The notes under the pieces were generated by a model. The model was given only the letters and a program-made list of their open reading frames with translations, was not told the origin of the DNA and did not search any database. Shown in pieces: positions 34,957 through 48,600 of a DNA stretch of 64,000 bases (positions are counted from its first letter, which is position 1; every line of letters starts with the position of its first letter). The stretch spans positions 1 to 64,000 of the forward strand of contig JAUCBJ010002512.1 of assembly GCA_032718475.1 (NCBI GenBank), given 5' to 3'. Position numbers and translations under genes: made by a program. Source of the stretch: Nemertoderma westbladi. Its lineage: Eukaryota; Xenacoelomorpha; Nemertodermatida; Nemertodermatidae.

Positions 34957-36280
34957 TCATTTTAAACAAAACAATCTATATCTATCTGCATTGCAGCTGC
35001 ATTGAGATTGATCGAGCCACTGCAACGCTCTATCCACCATGACATTTGCTAGATCATCCGCATCTTCAAGGCCAGTGTCCTTTAAGATGCGTCTCAAGGA
35101 AGTCATGGGCTGTCCACCATGCTTATTCACTTCATGAGCCAGCCAAATAAGAAGATTGTGCACCGACTGGTCCTCACGGCGAAAGCAAAATGTCCATGTC
35201 CGATGTATTCTGTGTAGCTTCCACATCCTGGAAAGCCCATTCAAGGCTGCCCATGCCTTTCCCTTACGTATTCGAAGGTCCTCATCTGACTTCCGGATCC
35301 ATGATCCCAGGTAACAGAAGTCGTCCACATGGAAGCCCCATCCTTAAATGTTATGTTCATACAGTACGACCAAACATTTCCTGAGGGCTGTCAAAATATA
35401 ATGCAAGTATCCTGAACATACGTGATCGAGAGACTGAATAATCATCAAAGATAACAGCCAGATGCCTGTCTTTCTTTTTTGATAACTCATCAATTATCCT
35501 TCTAACAGCCACAATGGACTCCATGGTCCTACGACCTTTGCGGAACCCATTCTAATTTCTACATATCAGTCTCTCAATAGAATCCCTGATGCGATTCAAT
35601 ATAATTATTTTGTATAGCTTTTCAGCAATCGAGATCACCGAGATTCAGCGAAACGATTCATAGAGTATTAGTTTGCCCTTATTGGGAACGGCGACACTTA
35701 CTTGTTTTAATTTCTTTCCCCTTTTTTCCGACTCAGTCCTCAGTAGGTTTATCGATTACCAGGCCTGAGCTGTTTGACTGCTGGTATCGGCATTGTTGGT
35801 AATGGCCTCAAACTTTTGATTGAAAAGCTCCTGAAGATCATTAGACTACTGTATGTATATTCAGGGACCTAGATGCATCTTTAACTACACTCCACTTCTG
35901 TCTATTTGAGTCGGGACTCATTCTGCGGATTCTGCGGCTTATAGTAAGATCCTCTCGACACTCAAAATTCTGTGGTCCGTCCACGGTGCCATAATTTTTT
36001 TGTTTCGAGAGTATACAGGGACTGTTTCTGCCTTTGTGATGGCTTTATAGCCCTGTGGTCTATCCCTCTATGGTGGATTATGGCACAGTTATATGCTGAC
36101 TCAGATGCAAGGGTCTTATACCTGTTGATCAGCTGCGGTATGAAGCTGGATCTCACACTTGGCTGTTGCAACAGAGAGAACCAATTATGCCGTGGTGAGG
36201 CAGATGTTTTAGCTATGCTAGTGAGGAGACTACGTTATACCTTAGCCATAATAAGACGATGATCACTGTTGAATGGCGAT
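34957..36280 (-). mobile_element. LINE family A copy, 5'-truncated and internally rearranged
   Basis: 34975-35390 matches the C-terminal region of the - strand LINE at 42790-43400 (DDFCYLGSWIRKSDEDLRIR is readable in - frame). 35395-35860 matches its reverse-transcriptase region with stops, and 35860-36260 matches the segment between endonuclease and RT. The segments between are deleted, so this is a dead copy. It lies just upstream of the GPCR gene. Confidence 0.8.
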
Positions 36281-36325
36281 GTCGGTTGTCGGTTGTCTGT
36301 TGTCTGAGTAAAGTTCACACCCGAT
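36278..36325. mobile_element. Solitary MITE end
   Basis: GTTGTCTGTTGTCTGAGTAA then GTTCACACCC resembles the right end of the MITE at 40551-40721. No left partner is seen; it abuts the LINE fragment. Confidence 0.4.
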
Positions 36326-36503
36326 TATAATTGTTTTCTTAGTCTCCTTCGTGGATATTGTTTAAAAAGGCCCACCGCATCGGTTCGTAATATAATTTCA
36401 TATTTTTTCTACTCAAATTACCAAAATTACATTCATCTAATTTTACAGTAATTGTGTAAATTATTATAACACTCTTCAATGAAATGTAAACCCTAACCAA
36501 ACA

Positions 36504-36649
36504 ATGTCCGGCTATAATTATTTAATGGAGGACGAAAAATTGAACGTGTTTGAAGAACAAAGAACATTCATTTACATCGTTACGATATTGGCTATTGCAA
36601 TGTCCACAATTGGAAATGGATTAATAATATTCATAATATTATATAACAG
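36504..36649 (+). CDS. GPCR exon 1 (N-terminus and TM1)
   Basis: Codes for residues 1-48 plus two bases. TM1 is about 21-47 with the GNG motif. Donor AG|GTATGT, phase 2. No in-frame stop before the donor. Confidence 0.9.
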
Positions 36650-39600
36650 GTATGTAGCAGCTACCCATACATATAAAGCCGACTATTTTTAAGCCTTACA
36701 TACTAAATTTACCGGGCAGCAAACACAGAGAAACAGTAATTTCATTTGTAACGTAATGCAGACAGGTTAGTATAATTATTTATTACATGGAAAAAAAAGT
36801 AGAATTTTTTTCCTTATTCTAGACGCATTTTATTTACCGAGCGCCAGTCAGGTTAATATTAATGATAATTGTATTATCGGAAGACAATCAATAATAATTA
36901 TTGACACACAGACTACACACACGTGGGTATCTGTTTATCGGTGGCTCATAGTTCAGCTTCATGAAGCATGGCGGCCACGAACCTTGAGGCGCTTAGCGAT
37001 ATTAGAAAGCGTTATAAATGTATTGTGGGGCGAGCCACGAAGTGAGCGAAGCCTTAGCATATGGGTACCATTAACGAGTTGTCTGTCGTCGTCTGTCGTC
37101 GTCGTCGTCGTCGTCGTAAATCGATTATTAATGAAATTAAACGAACCTTGGTACGTATGTAGTCCGGCAAAAGTTTAGAAAGAATCTCAAGTTTGGTCAA
37201 AAACGAACAAACGCAACGAGTTTACAGTGGCTACGAGTATCTATCTGCCATAAATCAGCAGTTACTCTCACAGTTTCGAGAGTCTGCATAGTTATAAAAG
37301 TCGTTAGTCTCCGTTTAGGGAAATTATTTTAAGACAAAACATGACGAGCGCCACGAGGCTAATAAAGGAGAAGAGTATTGTAAAACTAAAAATGTCATAC
37401 TTAACTTAAATAGCCCTTGTTAGAAGGTTTACAAATGACAGTTAAAGTGTGTAAGGGCAAACTGAAATGGATCTCTGTTGGTACAACTAGTTTATCACAA
37501 ACTGATAGCATCGCCTTCACTCATATATATTTTGGGAATGACGGTTTTCGTATATCTAATAGAGAATAGTATAATGTACTTTCTAATTTAGGCTCTCGTG
37601 CTGCGCGAAGGCCCCACGAACGTGTATTTATAGGTACTACAATATAACTATAATTAAGTCGCATATAAACTGTATTTTTGTCTGTTATCAGGTCCCTACG
37701 TACGTGGAAATCAACGCTTATAGTCAATCTGTGTGTCAGTGACTTCATATTTGGTTTGAGCTTCGTACAAAAGTTATTGGAATTTGTTCACCCACATATA
37801 GCATGGTCACCACGTAAGTAGAGTCAGTAGGCATACCCGCATACAGCATGGTCACCACGTAAGTAGAGTCAGTAGGCATACCCGCATACAGCATGGTCAC
37901 CATGTAAGTAGAGCCAGTAGGGCTCTACTTACAGTACACTACAGTACACTACACAATACACAATACACTACAGTACAAGCAGTTGCTAAGCTACGTCAGC
38001 TGGTGGTGGGTTGTAGGTATATTGTGTTTCTATTTTTAATAATATGCTGATTTATGTCATATTTAAATATGAAAAAAACGTAAGTACAGCCAAGGCTATC
38101 TCATGCATGGTCACCATGTAAGAAGAGTCAGTAGGGCTATCTCATGCATGGTCACCACTTAAGTACACCCAGTAGGGCTATCTCATGCATGGTCACCACG
38201 TAAGTACAGCCAGTAGGGCTATCTCATGCATGGTCACCACTTAAGTACACCCAGTAGGGCTATCTCATGCATGGTCACCACTTAAGTACACCCAGTAGGG
38301 CTATCTCATGCATGGTCACCATGTAAGTAGAGTCAGTAGGGCTATCTCATGCATGGTCACCACTTAAGTACACCCAGTAGGGCTATCTCATGCATGGTCA
38401 CCACTTAAGTACACCCAGTAGGGCTATCTCATGCATGGTCACCACCTAAGTACACCCAGTAGGGCTATCTCATGCATGGTCACCACCTAAGTACACCCAG
38501 TAGGGCTATCTCATGCATGGTCACCACCTAAGTACACCCAGTAGGGCTATCTCATGCATGGTCACCACCTAAGTACACCCAGTAGGGCTATCTCATGCAT
38601 GGTCACCACCTAAGTACACCCAGTAGGGCTATCTCATGCATGGTCACCACCTAAGTACACCCAGTAGGGCTATCTCATGCATGGTCACCACCTAAGTACA
38701 CCCAGTAGGGCTATCTCATGCATGGTCACCACGTAAGTACACCCAGTAGGGCTATCTCATGCATGGTCACCATGTAAGTAGAGTCAGTAGGGCTATCTCA
38801 TGCATGGTCACCACTTAAGTACACCCAGTAGGGCTATCTCATGCATGGTCACCACCCAAGTACAACCAGTAAGGTTATCTCATGCATGGTCACCACCCAA
38901 GTACAACCAGTAGGGCTACAGTATCTCATGCATGGTCACCACCATATATCGGCCATCAAATCAATACTTTTAGAATATCCATCACTTTTACATCTTTTGT
39001 ATAAATTAATTTAATTGTCGCGTTTGAAGAACTTTTCTGAGCTCTCATCAAGTAATTGTCTATAGTATTGTCACAGTCAATCATTACGGTTACACGGCTC
39101 CAAACCACCTATCATCATCCACATCCAGACCATCCAGAGACACACCACCAGTAGCTATAGTTAATAACATGTGTATACGAATAGTAGTATGTCTACATAT
39201 GGCGATAGTTACTGTACATGTAGAGTACAAACACTGCCTGTGGACTTGGTACACGTCATGTAGTCTATCAAAGTTTAGAAATTATAAATAAAGATAGATT
39301 TTTATAGTTCCTCTGTCGGCCGCTAGGGGGCTGCTACACAAATGTTCATTTAGACTTCATGCTGCACTTCATCTCGACTTCGATCCTTCGAATGTGTATA
39401 CAGATGTAAATGGTTGATAACATATCTAAGATATAAGAACAGGCTCTCAAAAGATTGTGATAATTAATAAGATGTAATACATGTCATGTCTCGACTTGTC
39501 AATGTATGTTACAGTGTAATTTTTATATTATTTTGTAGAAGATGACGAAAAGGCGTTAAAATTTACTTGCAAAACCAATTACTTTATCTTCTACTTGAAC

Positions 39601-42600
39601 CAAGTGACTACCATTATGTTTCTTGTCTGTATTTGTGTAGAGAGATACATAATAATTGTTCATGAGATGGCGGCAAAGCGGTTGGTAACTCCATGGAAAC
39701 TAAGGTAAATACGAGTGGTAATAGTGCTTAGTGTGGAGGTTACTTGTTATTTAACCTTATATTGAGTTGTTGGTACCAATGGAAAGCATCCGGGTCAGAT
39801 GTGGACGGGCATTGGAATGTTGCATAAGTGGAAGATTTTTTTCTTCAAAAGTAGCTGGGCAACAATACAATATAAAGATACTACAGTAATACGTGGATAT
39901 TCAAGCATAAACAAAATGTTCTAGTACAGAACATGGTGTATTTATTCACTTGATGTCAAGGCGTCCTAAATTATATAGCTTGGGACGCCTTGGTGTATAC
40001 GTAGTATTTATAAAACATTAGATAACATCAAAAACACAAACCTTAAAAAAACCTTAAATAACAGATTGTCACTAATGATTGTTCAACATTAATTAATAAT
40101 ATATGACAAACCACAGAAAATGGTGATCTGGAACAATTTTCAATAAAAATGTGGTGGGGGTTGTGGCAGGCCAAGTAATACCAACAACAATAGCAAGTAC
40201 AAATATACTAGCTACCGCAAAATGTCAATATGCTGTTTGCTAATTTGGGAAATTCGACGCAAATAAAAATTGATTACTCTCAAAAATAAAACTTTGAACG
40301 GTCCTAGAAATACTTCAACGCAATTTTGTTTTAAAGAAAGCAATTAATTTAAGAAATTGAGGGGCTGTGCACAATGTGTGCTAATGAACGAACTAGTTCC
40401 AAAATAAATAATAAGTAATAATAATAAGTGTCGATATAAATTACTTAGACGTTTTTAATAGTTGACCCCCACCCCCCACCCCTCACCCCTTCCGATCGAG
40501 ATCCTTTTATAATAGATATAATATGAAAATGTCGTGAACACATTTATGTTGGGTGTAAACGCTACGCCGACAACCAACAGCCGACAACCACGGCCGACCC
40601 TATCAATAACAATATTTAAACTGGAAACTGCGATCTTGACTCTCGTTTATTGTTTTGGTTAGAATTTCTCGCTTCTGTTTGTTGTTGTCTGCTGTCAGCT
40701 GTCTGAGTAGTTTTTACACCCATTTATCTTATATTTACAGGATAACTGCAGCTATTGTCTGGATCACGGCAATATTGATATGCTGTCCATTCTTAATATA
40801 TTCAGATTTGAAGAGTGCATCTGGTTTTAAATTGTGCGATCCTAGATATATCCCAGTCGAAGAATCATCAACTATAATACCAGAAAGTGACACCGCATCC
40901 AACAACAACACCAGTTACTGTAATGTGGGTGGGAAGACAGAATTTGAAATAGCCTTTCCTATTTTTAAAATGACCATGTTTTATTTCATTCCGACATGTG
41001 TAATGCTAATTCTTTACGGGAATATACTACGGACGTTATCGGATAGTCTTATCGAGCACAATCTTGCTATCTTTCATTGTGATCCCACTTCCTTTCGACC
41101 CATTCCATCACACAGTTCCATGGTTAACATATTTTCTACAACTTTACAAATGTAAGCGAGAATTAATTAATTAATTACTTTCTCCAAATAACTATTATTT
41201 CCAAAATTGTGACATTATTTAGATAAATTAATTACTAATTGTTATTCTGATGCTGGCAAAGCTTTACTGACTTTAATGAAAGATAGATGCATTGTTTTAG
41301 AAGTTGGGGCAAACTTATTTTCTACTTTTTATACGGATTTATAAATTTTCCTATTATATAATAAATTTGAGAAATTGCACCAGAAATTTTTTAACAACAA
41401 ACGCTCCATCAAACGCAGCTTTTCATCAGCAGTAGTTCATCAGCTGTACGTATAAAATGGTATAACGCCATCATATATTAGCCCAGCCCGTATTGTATAC
41501 TGTAGGACTACTCTATAAGACATATATATACTGTATTATTGGAAATATAAATAGTTTTCATTTACGCTGTTTAATTTACATTAAGCTAATCGAGGTTTCG
41601 GCATTGTTGTAGCTCCACTTGAGGTCTTCAAGATACAGTGTAGAGAACGAGAACGTCGCTTCTGCGATTAGAAGGTGTATCAGCTGGCCAGAGCCCCCAA
41701 GACAGTTAACCTCATATTTGGGGATATATTGTAGAACAGGTCTGATTTCAAGCTACTACTACTACTAAGTCGAGCGAACTCGGACAGTGGAAATGAGATC
41801 CTTCCAGGCTTCCTGATTCTCCATAGTTGTCGCAATTTCGTTTCTCCCAAGTTCAGTATCCCTTTCAAGTTGATCTATATATGTTATGGCCGGTCGTCCA
41901 CGACTACGCTTTCCATGAGTTGGTTGCCAGAAAAGTAGATCTGGTATGACCTCGTCTTTACTTCGCCAGCAGTGCCCACTGAATCTTAATCTGCGTTCAC
42001 GGAGGGTGGTTGATACAGGTGGTATTGTACCATAAAGCTCGGCGTTTGTCATGTGTTGTCTCCAGCTGATGTTTAGGGCTGCCCTTAGTAGTCTTGTGTA
42101 GCAACCATCAATTCGTTGTTCAAGTGATTTAGTCAGTGTCCAGGTCTCACCCCCGTATAAAAATACACTTTTCACTATGGCTCGAAAGAACTTAGTCTTC
42201 AGGTGCCTGGGGAGATCTGATTTCCAGATGGTATCCATTTTTCACACATCTCCAACCAGACACTATATAACATTGGAGGTGTCTCATTGGTTCCTCCAAG
42301 CTTGACGCTAGAACAAAATCCCCTCCGCTTTGCAGGACATTGCTTTTGCCGTAAGGACCAACCAGTGCATAATCTTGTACTTTGGCAGCCTCATGGAGTG
42401 AATTAGCATGGTGGACAGGGACAGCCCATGACTTTCTTGAGACGCATCTTAAAGGACACTGGCCTTGAAGATGCGGATAATCTAGCAAATGTCATGGGTG
42501 ATAGGGAGTTGTGGCGGTTCAATTTTGTCGATAAGCCGGCAAAGCATTCTTAAAAATGCAGCTGCAATGCAGCATGCCGATCCTAGTAGTATCCATTTTT

Positions 42601-45600
42601 GATAGAGCTACCAAAGCTTTTGCTTTCCTAACTTCTATGTCCTTTTTGCTACTCTCTATCCATGATCCTAGGTACTGGAAGTCGTCAACCTTCCTTAGTT
42701 GATTATTATCAATGGTTGTCAAGTTTCCATCAACATTAAAAGTCATGAATTCGGTCTTGGTACTACTACTACTAGGATCGGCATGCTGCATTGCAGCTGC
42801 ATTTTTAAGAATGCTGTGCCGGCTTGTCAACAAAATTGCACCGCCACAACTCCCTATCACCCATGACATTTGCTAGATCATCCGCATCTTCAAGGCCAGT
42901 GTCCTTTAAGATGCGTCTCAAGAAAGTCATGGGCTGTCCACCATGCTTATTCACTCCATGGGGCTGCCAAAGTACAAGATTATGCACTGGCTGGTCCTCA
43001 CGGCGAAAGCAATGTCCTGCAAAGCGGAGGCGATTTTGTTCTAGTGTCAAGCTTGGGGGAACCAATAAGACACCTCCAATGTTATATAGTGTCTGGTTGG
43101 AGATGTGTGCATTATACTTGACACAATGAACCCGGCGTAGCATTCTTGTGAATGTGCCATCCAGAGATTTGGTGTCCTCAGCAGTTAGAGCCCAGCATGG
43201 ACTCCCGTAGAGGAGTACTGGAACTACTGCTGCTCTAAATAATCGGACCTTAAGTTTCCGAATAATTCTCGGTGACTTCAAAATCCTGGAAAGCCTATTC
43301 AAGGCTGCCCATGCCTTTCCCTTACGTATTCGAAGGTCCTCACCTGACTTCCGGATCCATGATCCCAGGTAACAGAAGTCGTCCACATGCTCAAGCATAC
43401 CATCCTTTGAGCTTACGCTCATCCGATCAGAGACTTGCTGAGGACTTTCAAAGTTAACTGTCAAAATTTTGGTCTTTCTGGAGTTAATAAAAAGACCAAC
43501 ACTAGAAGCAGCATGTTCTAATGAGCTGAGGAGCCGTTGGGCTCCCTCTAATGATTCTGAGAGTACTCCTAAGTCATCAGCAAAGTCTAGATCTGTTAGG
43601 TACTTGGCAGGATTTCCTCGACTTCTGGAGCCAGTAGGTGGAGTTATCATCACCCCATCCTCATTATGATGATCTAAGGACATGCGAAGAACATAGTCAA
43701 CCACAATAATGAACAAGAATGGTGCAAGTGTGTCTCCTTGGAGGACGCCCCATAACATTTCAAATGGTTCTGTGTCACCGTCAACAGTAGACACAAATGT
43801 TGTCGAACCATTGTATACTGATCTGATTGCTGCAATTTTCATCAGGAATCCCATATAATGAAAGTATGCTGAACATACGTGAGCGAGAGACTGAATCAAA
43901 GGCCTTGAAGATGTCAACAAAGATAACAGCCAGATGCCTGTCTTTCTTTTTGGATAATTCTTCAATTATCCTTCTAAGTGCCAAAATGGGCTCCATGGTC
44001 CCACGACCTTTACGGAACCCATTCTGATTTCCACGGAGCAGTCTCTCAATGGGATCCCTGATGCGATTTAATAGAATCCTATTATATGGCTTTGCAGCAA
44101 TCGAGATCAATGAGATTCCCCGAAAAGAACCATTGAGTGTTAGGTTGCCCTTCTTGGAAACTGGCACCAACTTATTTGTTTTCATTTCTTGTGGAACTCT
44201 TGTTGTTCGGTACATGTCTACTATGATGGGATAGATGAGCTTTAAACACTCAGGTATTTTAAAGACCTCAGGGTGAACACCATCTACTCCACTGGCACGA
44301 TTGGTCTTAATGCTCTTTGCAGCAGCCTTCACTTTTGCAAAGGAGATATCGCCAATGGGAATATCTGGGAGTACAGACTCAGACACTTTTACTTCTATAA
44401 AGTTATCAGGCAATACCCTGTCATTATTGAGGAGCTTTTCAAAGTGGGCTTTCCAACCATTGAAGCGATCGGCTGGTGATTCAGCCTTAACCTTGGTGGT
44501 TGGTTGGCTTTTCCGCCCAGTAAGCAAATTGATCGATTTCCATGCCTGGGATGATTGCCTGCTGTCGTCAGCATCATTGATGGCATCAACCTGTTGGTTT
44601 ATTAGCTCCTGTAGATTAACAGAGTACTGCCTGTTCAGGGACCTAGATGCAGCCTTAACTGCATTCTTGGCCGCTGTAGTGTGTTTGAGTCGGGACTCTT
44701 TCTGCGCCTTATGAAGGTCATTTCGGCACTTCTGAATTCTGTTGTCAGTCCAGGGGGCCCTTTTCCTGTTTCGAGGGTATACAGGAACTGTTTCTGCAGC
44801 TGCTAACTTAACTGTTCTGTAAAGGCAGTATAGCCCTCACAGTGATCTGCCGTCTCAGAGGCAAGAGCCTCATACCTGTTGCTCAGCTGTAATGTGAAGC
44901 TGGATCTCACACTTGGCTGTTGCAACAGAGAGAACCAGTCATGCCGCGGCAAGGCAGATTTCGTTGTTCTGCTATCACGCAGACTAAGTCTTACCTTGGT
45001 CACAATAAGGCGGTGATCACTGGAGAAGGGTCGAAGTGTAAATGCATTACAGTCTTGTATATAGCTCCTGTATTTCCTACGAAACAGAATATGGTCTATC
45101 TGGTACTTGTGACCACTGGGTCCACTATGAGTCCATAGCTTTCCAGCTCGCTTCTTGAACACGGGTACCAGCCGAAAACAATCCATTTCCAGAGATAAAG
45201 TCCTGAAGATGGACAGAATTTCGGTTAACACTATTGCTATAGACCCAGGGCGATGTAGGTGATTGATGCAGACTTGCATTAAAGTCTCCCAGGAATGTTA
45301 AGAATGCATGCTGATCCACTCCATCAGTAGCTGCTTGTAGATTGTGGTAGAAATTTTCCACCTCCTCTACAGGGGCAACACTAGTTGGAGAGTAGCACAC
45401 AATCAGAACCACCTTAGGAAACTTCTTAGCCAGTCTTCCAGAACATGAGAAGTGGCAACGGATGATGCGGTTAGAGATTTGGTCTATTTTGTCCAATGCT
45501 GCATGTGCAGTTGGATTCATCAATAGACCAATTCCACCATTGCCACTATCATCTGCTGACGCGAGGGCGAGTCGCCAACCGCCCCCATGTCCTTAATCAG

Positions 45601-48600
45601 AACCTCATCAGTCTGTCCAGTCTGCATTCGGTGCTCTTGAACACCCACTGCACTAAGAGAACGCTTATCTGCCAAGGCAGTCAGCTCACCTTGTCGCATT
45701 GGGGACCCGAGTGTTAGGGTGTTTACTGAGGCTAGTCTAGTGACTTGCCTCAGATTCACCAATGGCTTTGTTGGTCGGGGTGGAACATGAGAGTAGCCTC
45801 CAACTCCAGAATCCCTCTCCCCATCACAATCTGGCCTCCCTGGTGACCCAGGGTTTGGGCCAGAAAGGTCATCAGGAAAGGGACTCAAAGAATTGTTGGT
45901 TGCTCTCTCTCCAGTAGGGGGTGAGACAGGCAGCCGGTCAGGAGTTAACTGACGCCTCTGAGGCCGATTGTGTCCGGTAATTCCACTGGCCTCTAGTGGC
46001 CGGACCTCCGCATTGCTAATGTAATCCATAGTGGGGGTTGGGGGGTACTTTTTTGCCGAGTCAGCTCTTGGGGCAAATACCACACCCTGGTTTGCCATTC
46101 CACAGGGTGGGTGTTGCAGTTCATCTGCTGGGTCATGCACTGTACCCTTGCTGCCAGGTGCAGGTCGCAGTAAAGTGCTCTCAGAGTGGACATGAGAACA
46201 CTCTACTCCTGACCAGCCATTGGTAGATCACCATCTGCCTGGTCAGGCTATATACCCCTGCAGCCAAGTATATGGGTCCTTAATCCAGGACCAAGGGCGT
46301 CCTTATCCCAGATCCGATTACTTCTGGTATTCCATAAGCTCTTGGGATTTCAAGCATTTTACCTCTATGGATGGAGTCAAATGCCTTCTTGAAGTCCACA
46401 AAAGTCATGACTGCGAGGAGATTCTTTGACTTGATTCCTTCAATCAGTCTCCGCAGTGCAAGTATCTGAGCTATTGTTGATCTACTTGGTCGAAATCAGT
46501 TTTGGCTCTTACTGATCTCAAGCAGCTGCCCAAATTCTAGCAATCAAGGTGCATCAGTTGTCCCTGCGCCTCTCTTTGGCAGTCTTTTTTGGGATAAGGA
46601 CGACACCAAATACCTACCTGGAAGGTACTAATTATTGCAGCAATGAGATCAGTTTACGATGGTTCGACGGTATTTGTGTCTATCATTGATGGTGACACAG
46701 ATTAAATCAAAATTTTATAGTGAGTCATCCAGGGTGACAGACCATTCTTATTCATAATTGTGGTTGACTATGTTGCAAGCATTTCGTTAGACCATTATAT
46801 TGAATATGGGGTGATGGAAACACCTCATACTGGCTGCAGAAGTCTAGAAATCCAGCCAATACATGATCTAGACATTGCTGAAGACTTCGGAGTACTATGT
46901 CAGAATCATTAGAGGGAGCCCAGCGGCCCCTCAGCTCAGTAGAACAGGGTGATTCTAGTGTTGGTCTTTTTGTTAACCCCATGTAAACCAAAATGTTTGT
47001 AGTTAACTTACAGCTGTCTTTAGGAAATGTGTGATCGTATGAGCGGATAAGCTCATAAGGATGGTGTGGTTGAGCATGTGGATGACTATTGAAACTTTGG
47101 ATCGTGTATCCTAAAGTCAGGGGAATCCGTAAGGGGAAGGCATGTGCGTACATACATTGAATTGGCTGGCCAGGATTTGGAAGTCTAATATAAACTAATA
47201 CGGAATCTCAAGTTTTGATTATTATGGCAGAGCACTGCTGAGTACATCCAATCTCTGGATGTCACTTACAAGAGAATACAATGTTGTCGGGTTCATTATG
47301 ATAAGTACAATGCAACTCGCCAACAAGATCATATACAGCATCGGAGGTGTCTTATTGGTCTATCCAAGCATGACACATGCTTGACACCTCAGCTTCGCAG
47401 GACATTGCTTGCGAGGTGAGGACCTGCCAGTGCAAAATCGTGTGCTTTGGAAGGCAGCCTAACGGAGAAAATATGGGCAGCCCATGACTTTCTGGATTAT
47501 TAAATTACTATTAAAGGATACTGGCCTTGAAGATAAGAATATCCTCGAGAAAGCCATGAGGGATATGGAGTTGTGGCTGAGCAATTGCAATTTACCATGT
47601 ATATAGGTGATATACATATAGGTGATCGAATATAAAAAGATATAAAAACTCCTGCCAATGATATCCTTATGCAATGATATAAAACATATTCCCAATAATC
47701 TCATAATTACTTCTTGTAAGATTACTTGACAAATTAACTCAAGAACAGCTCACTAATTAACTATATTTTTAATATTTTAGATTTCGAGGATGGCCGTCAG
47801 CTATTAGACTAGCTGATAAGAAGCGCATTAAGGATCGAATCACAATTATCTGGGGTTATATAACTATAGTAGTTGTCTTCATAATTTGTTGGCTTCCTAA
47901 TCATATATATAACTTCATGCAGTTGTGTCAAGTCATTCACGAAGACAAGAGCTCTGGTTAGTACAGTAGTAGAATAAATAACACAGAATGACAAACCCAG
48001 GCAGTAAATTAGCATCCGTTCCCCGACCCCTACAAAGTGTAAAAGTCCAAAATGAGACTGCGGAAACAATTCATCTTGCGATTTGTATTATTTGTAATAC
48101 TAAGTATTTACGAATATATATTAAAAATGAAATAAATTGTCTTAAGAATGGGGAAATCTTTTAGACTCATGTTCCAAGGAATGTCTGTCTTCCACAGTGA
48201 ACCCTGCACTCTGTTTCCAAATTAACTTGATTACCATTTATTTACAAGTCAAGGATGAAAGCCCAGGTTAATAAGCCTATACTTAATGACGTATTTTACA
48301 TAATTCCCTGCATACAATCTTTATGAAGAGGATCTTAGGTTAGTGAGATCATCATCTCATAAAGCGCTCTCACCTGTCTCACAAAGTCTTGCGTCCCATA
48401 AACTAATACAAATATTGATAACTATATATCTACTGAGTCATATTTAATGATTAATATGATACAATTTCATGCTTTATTTTATTTTTAGGTAAATGGATTG
48501 TCGTTGTCGCCCATGAAATGGTGTTCATTTCTGCTGGACTAAATCCTTTCATTTATGTTATCTTTCACAAAAACATACGGAGAGCTTTATTTGGAATATT

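Noticed and set aside
37521-37748. 75-aa - strand ORF
   Set aside because: It is antisense to GPCR exon 2, which has motif and splice support.
37801-38950. CRISPR-like array because of an exact 41-bp period
   Set aside because: Units are contiguous with no variable spacers, and they are copies of a eukaryotic exon end and splice donor.
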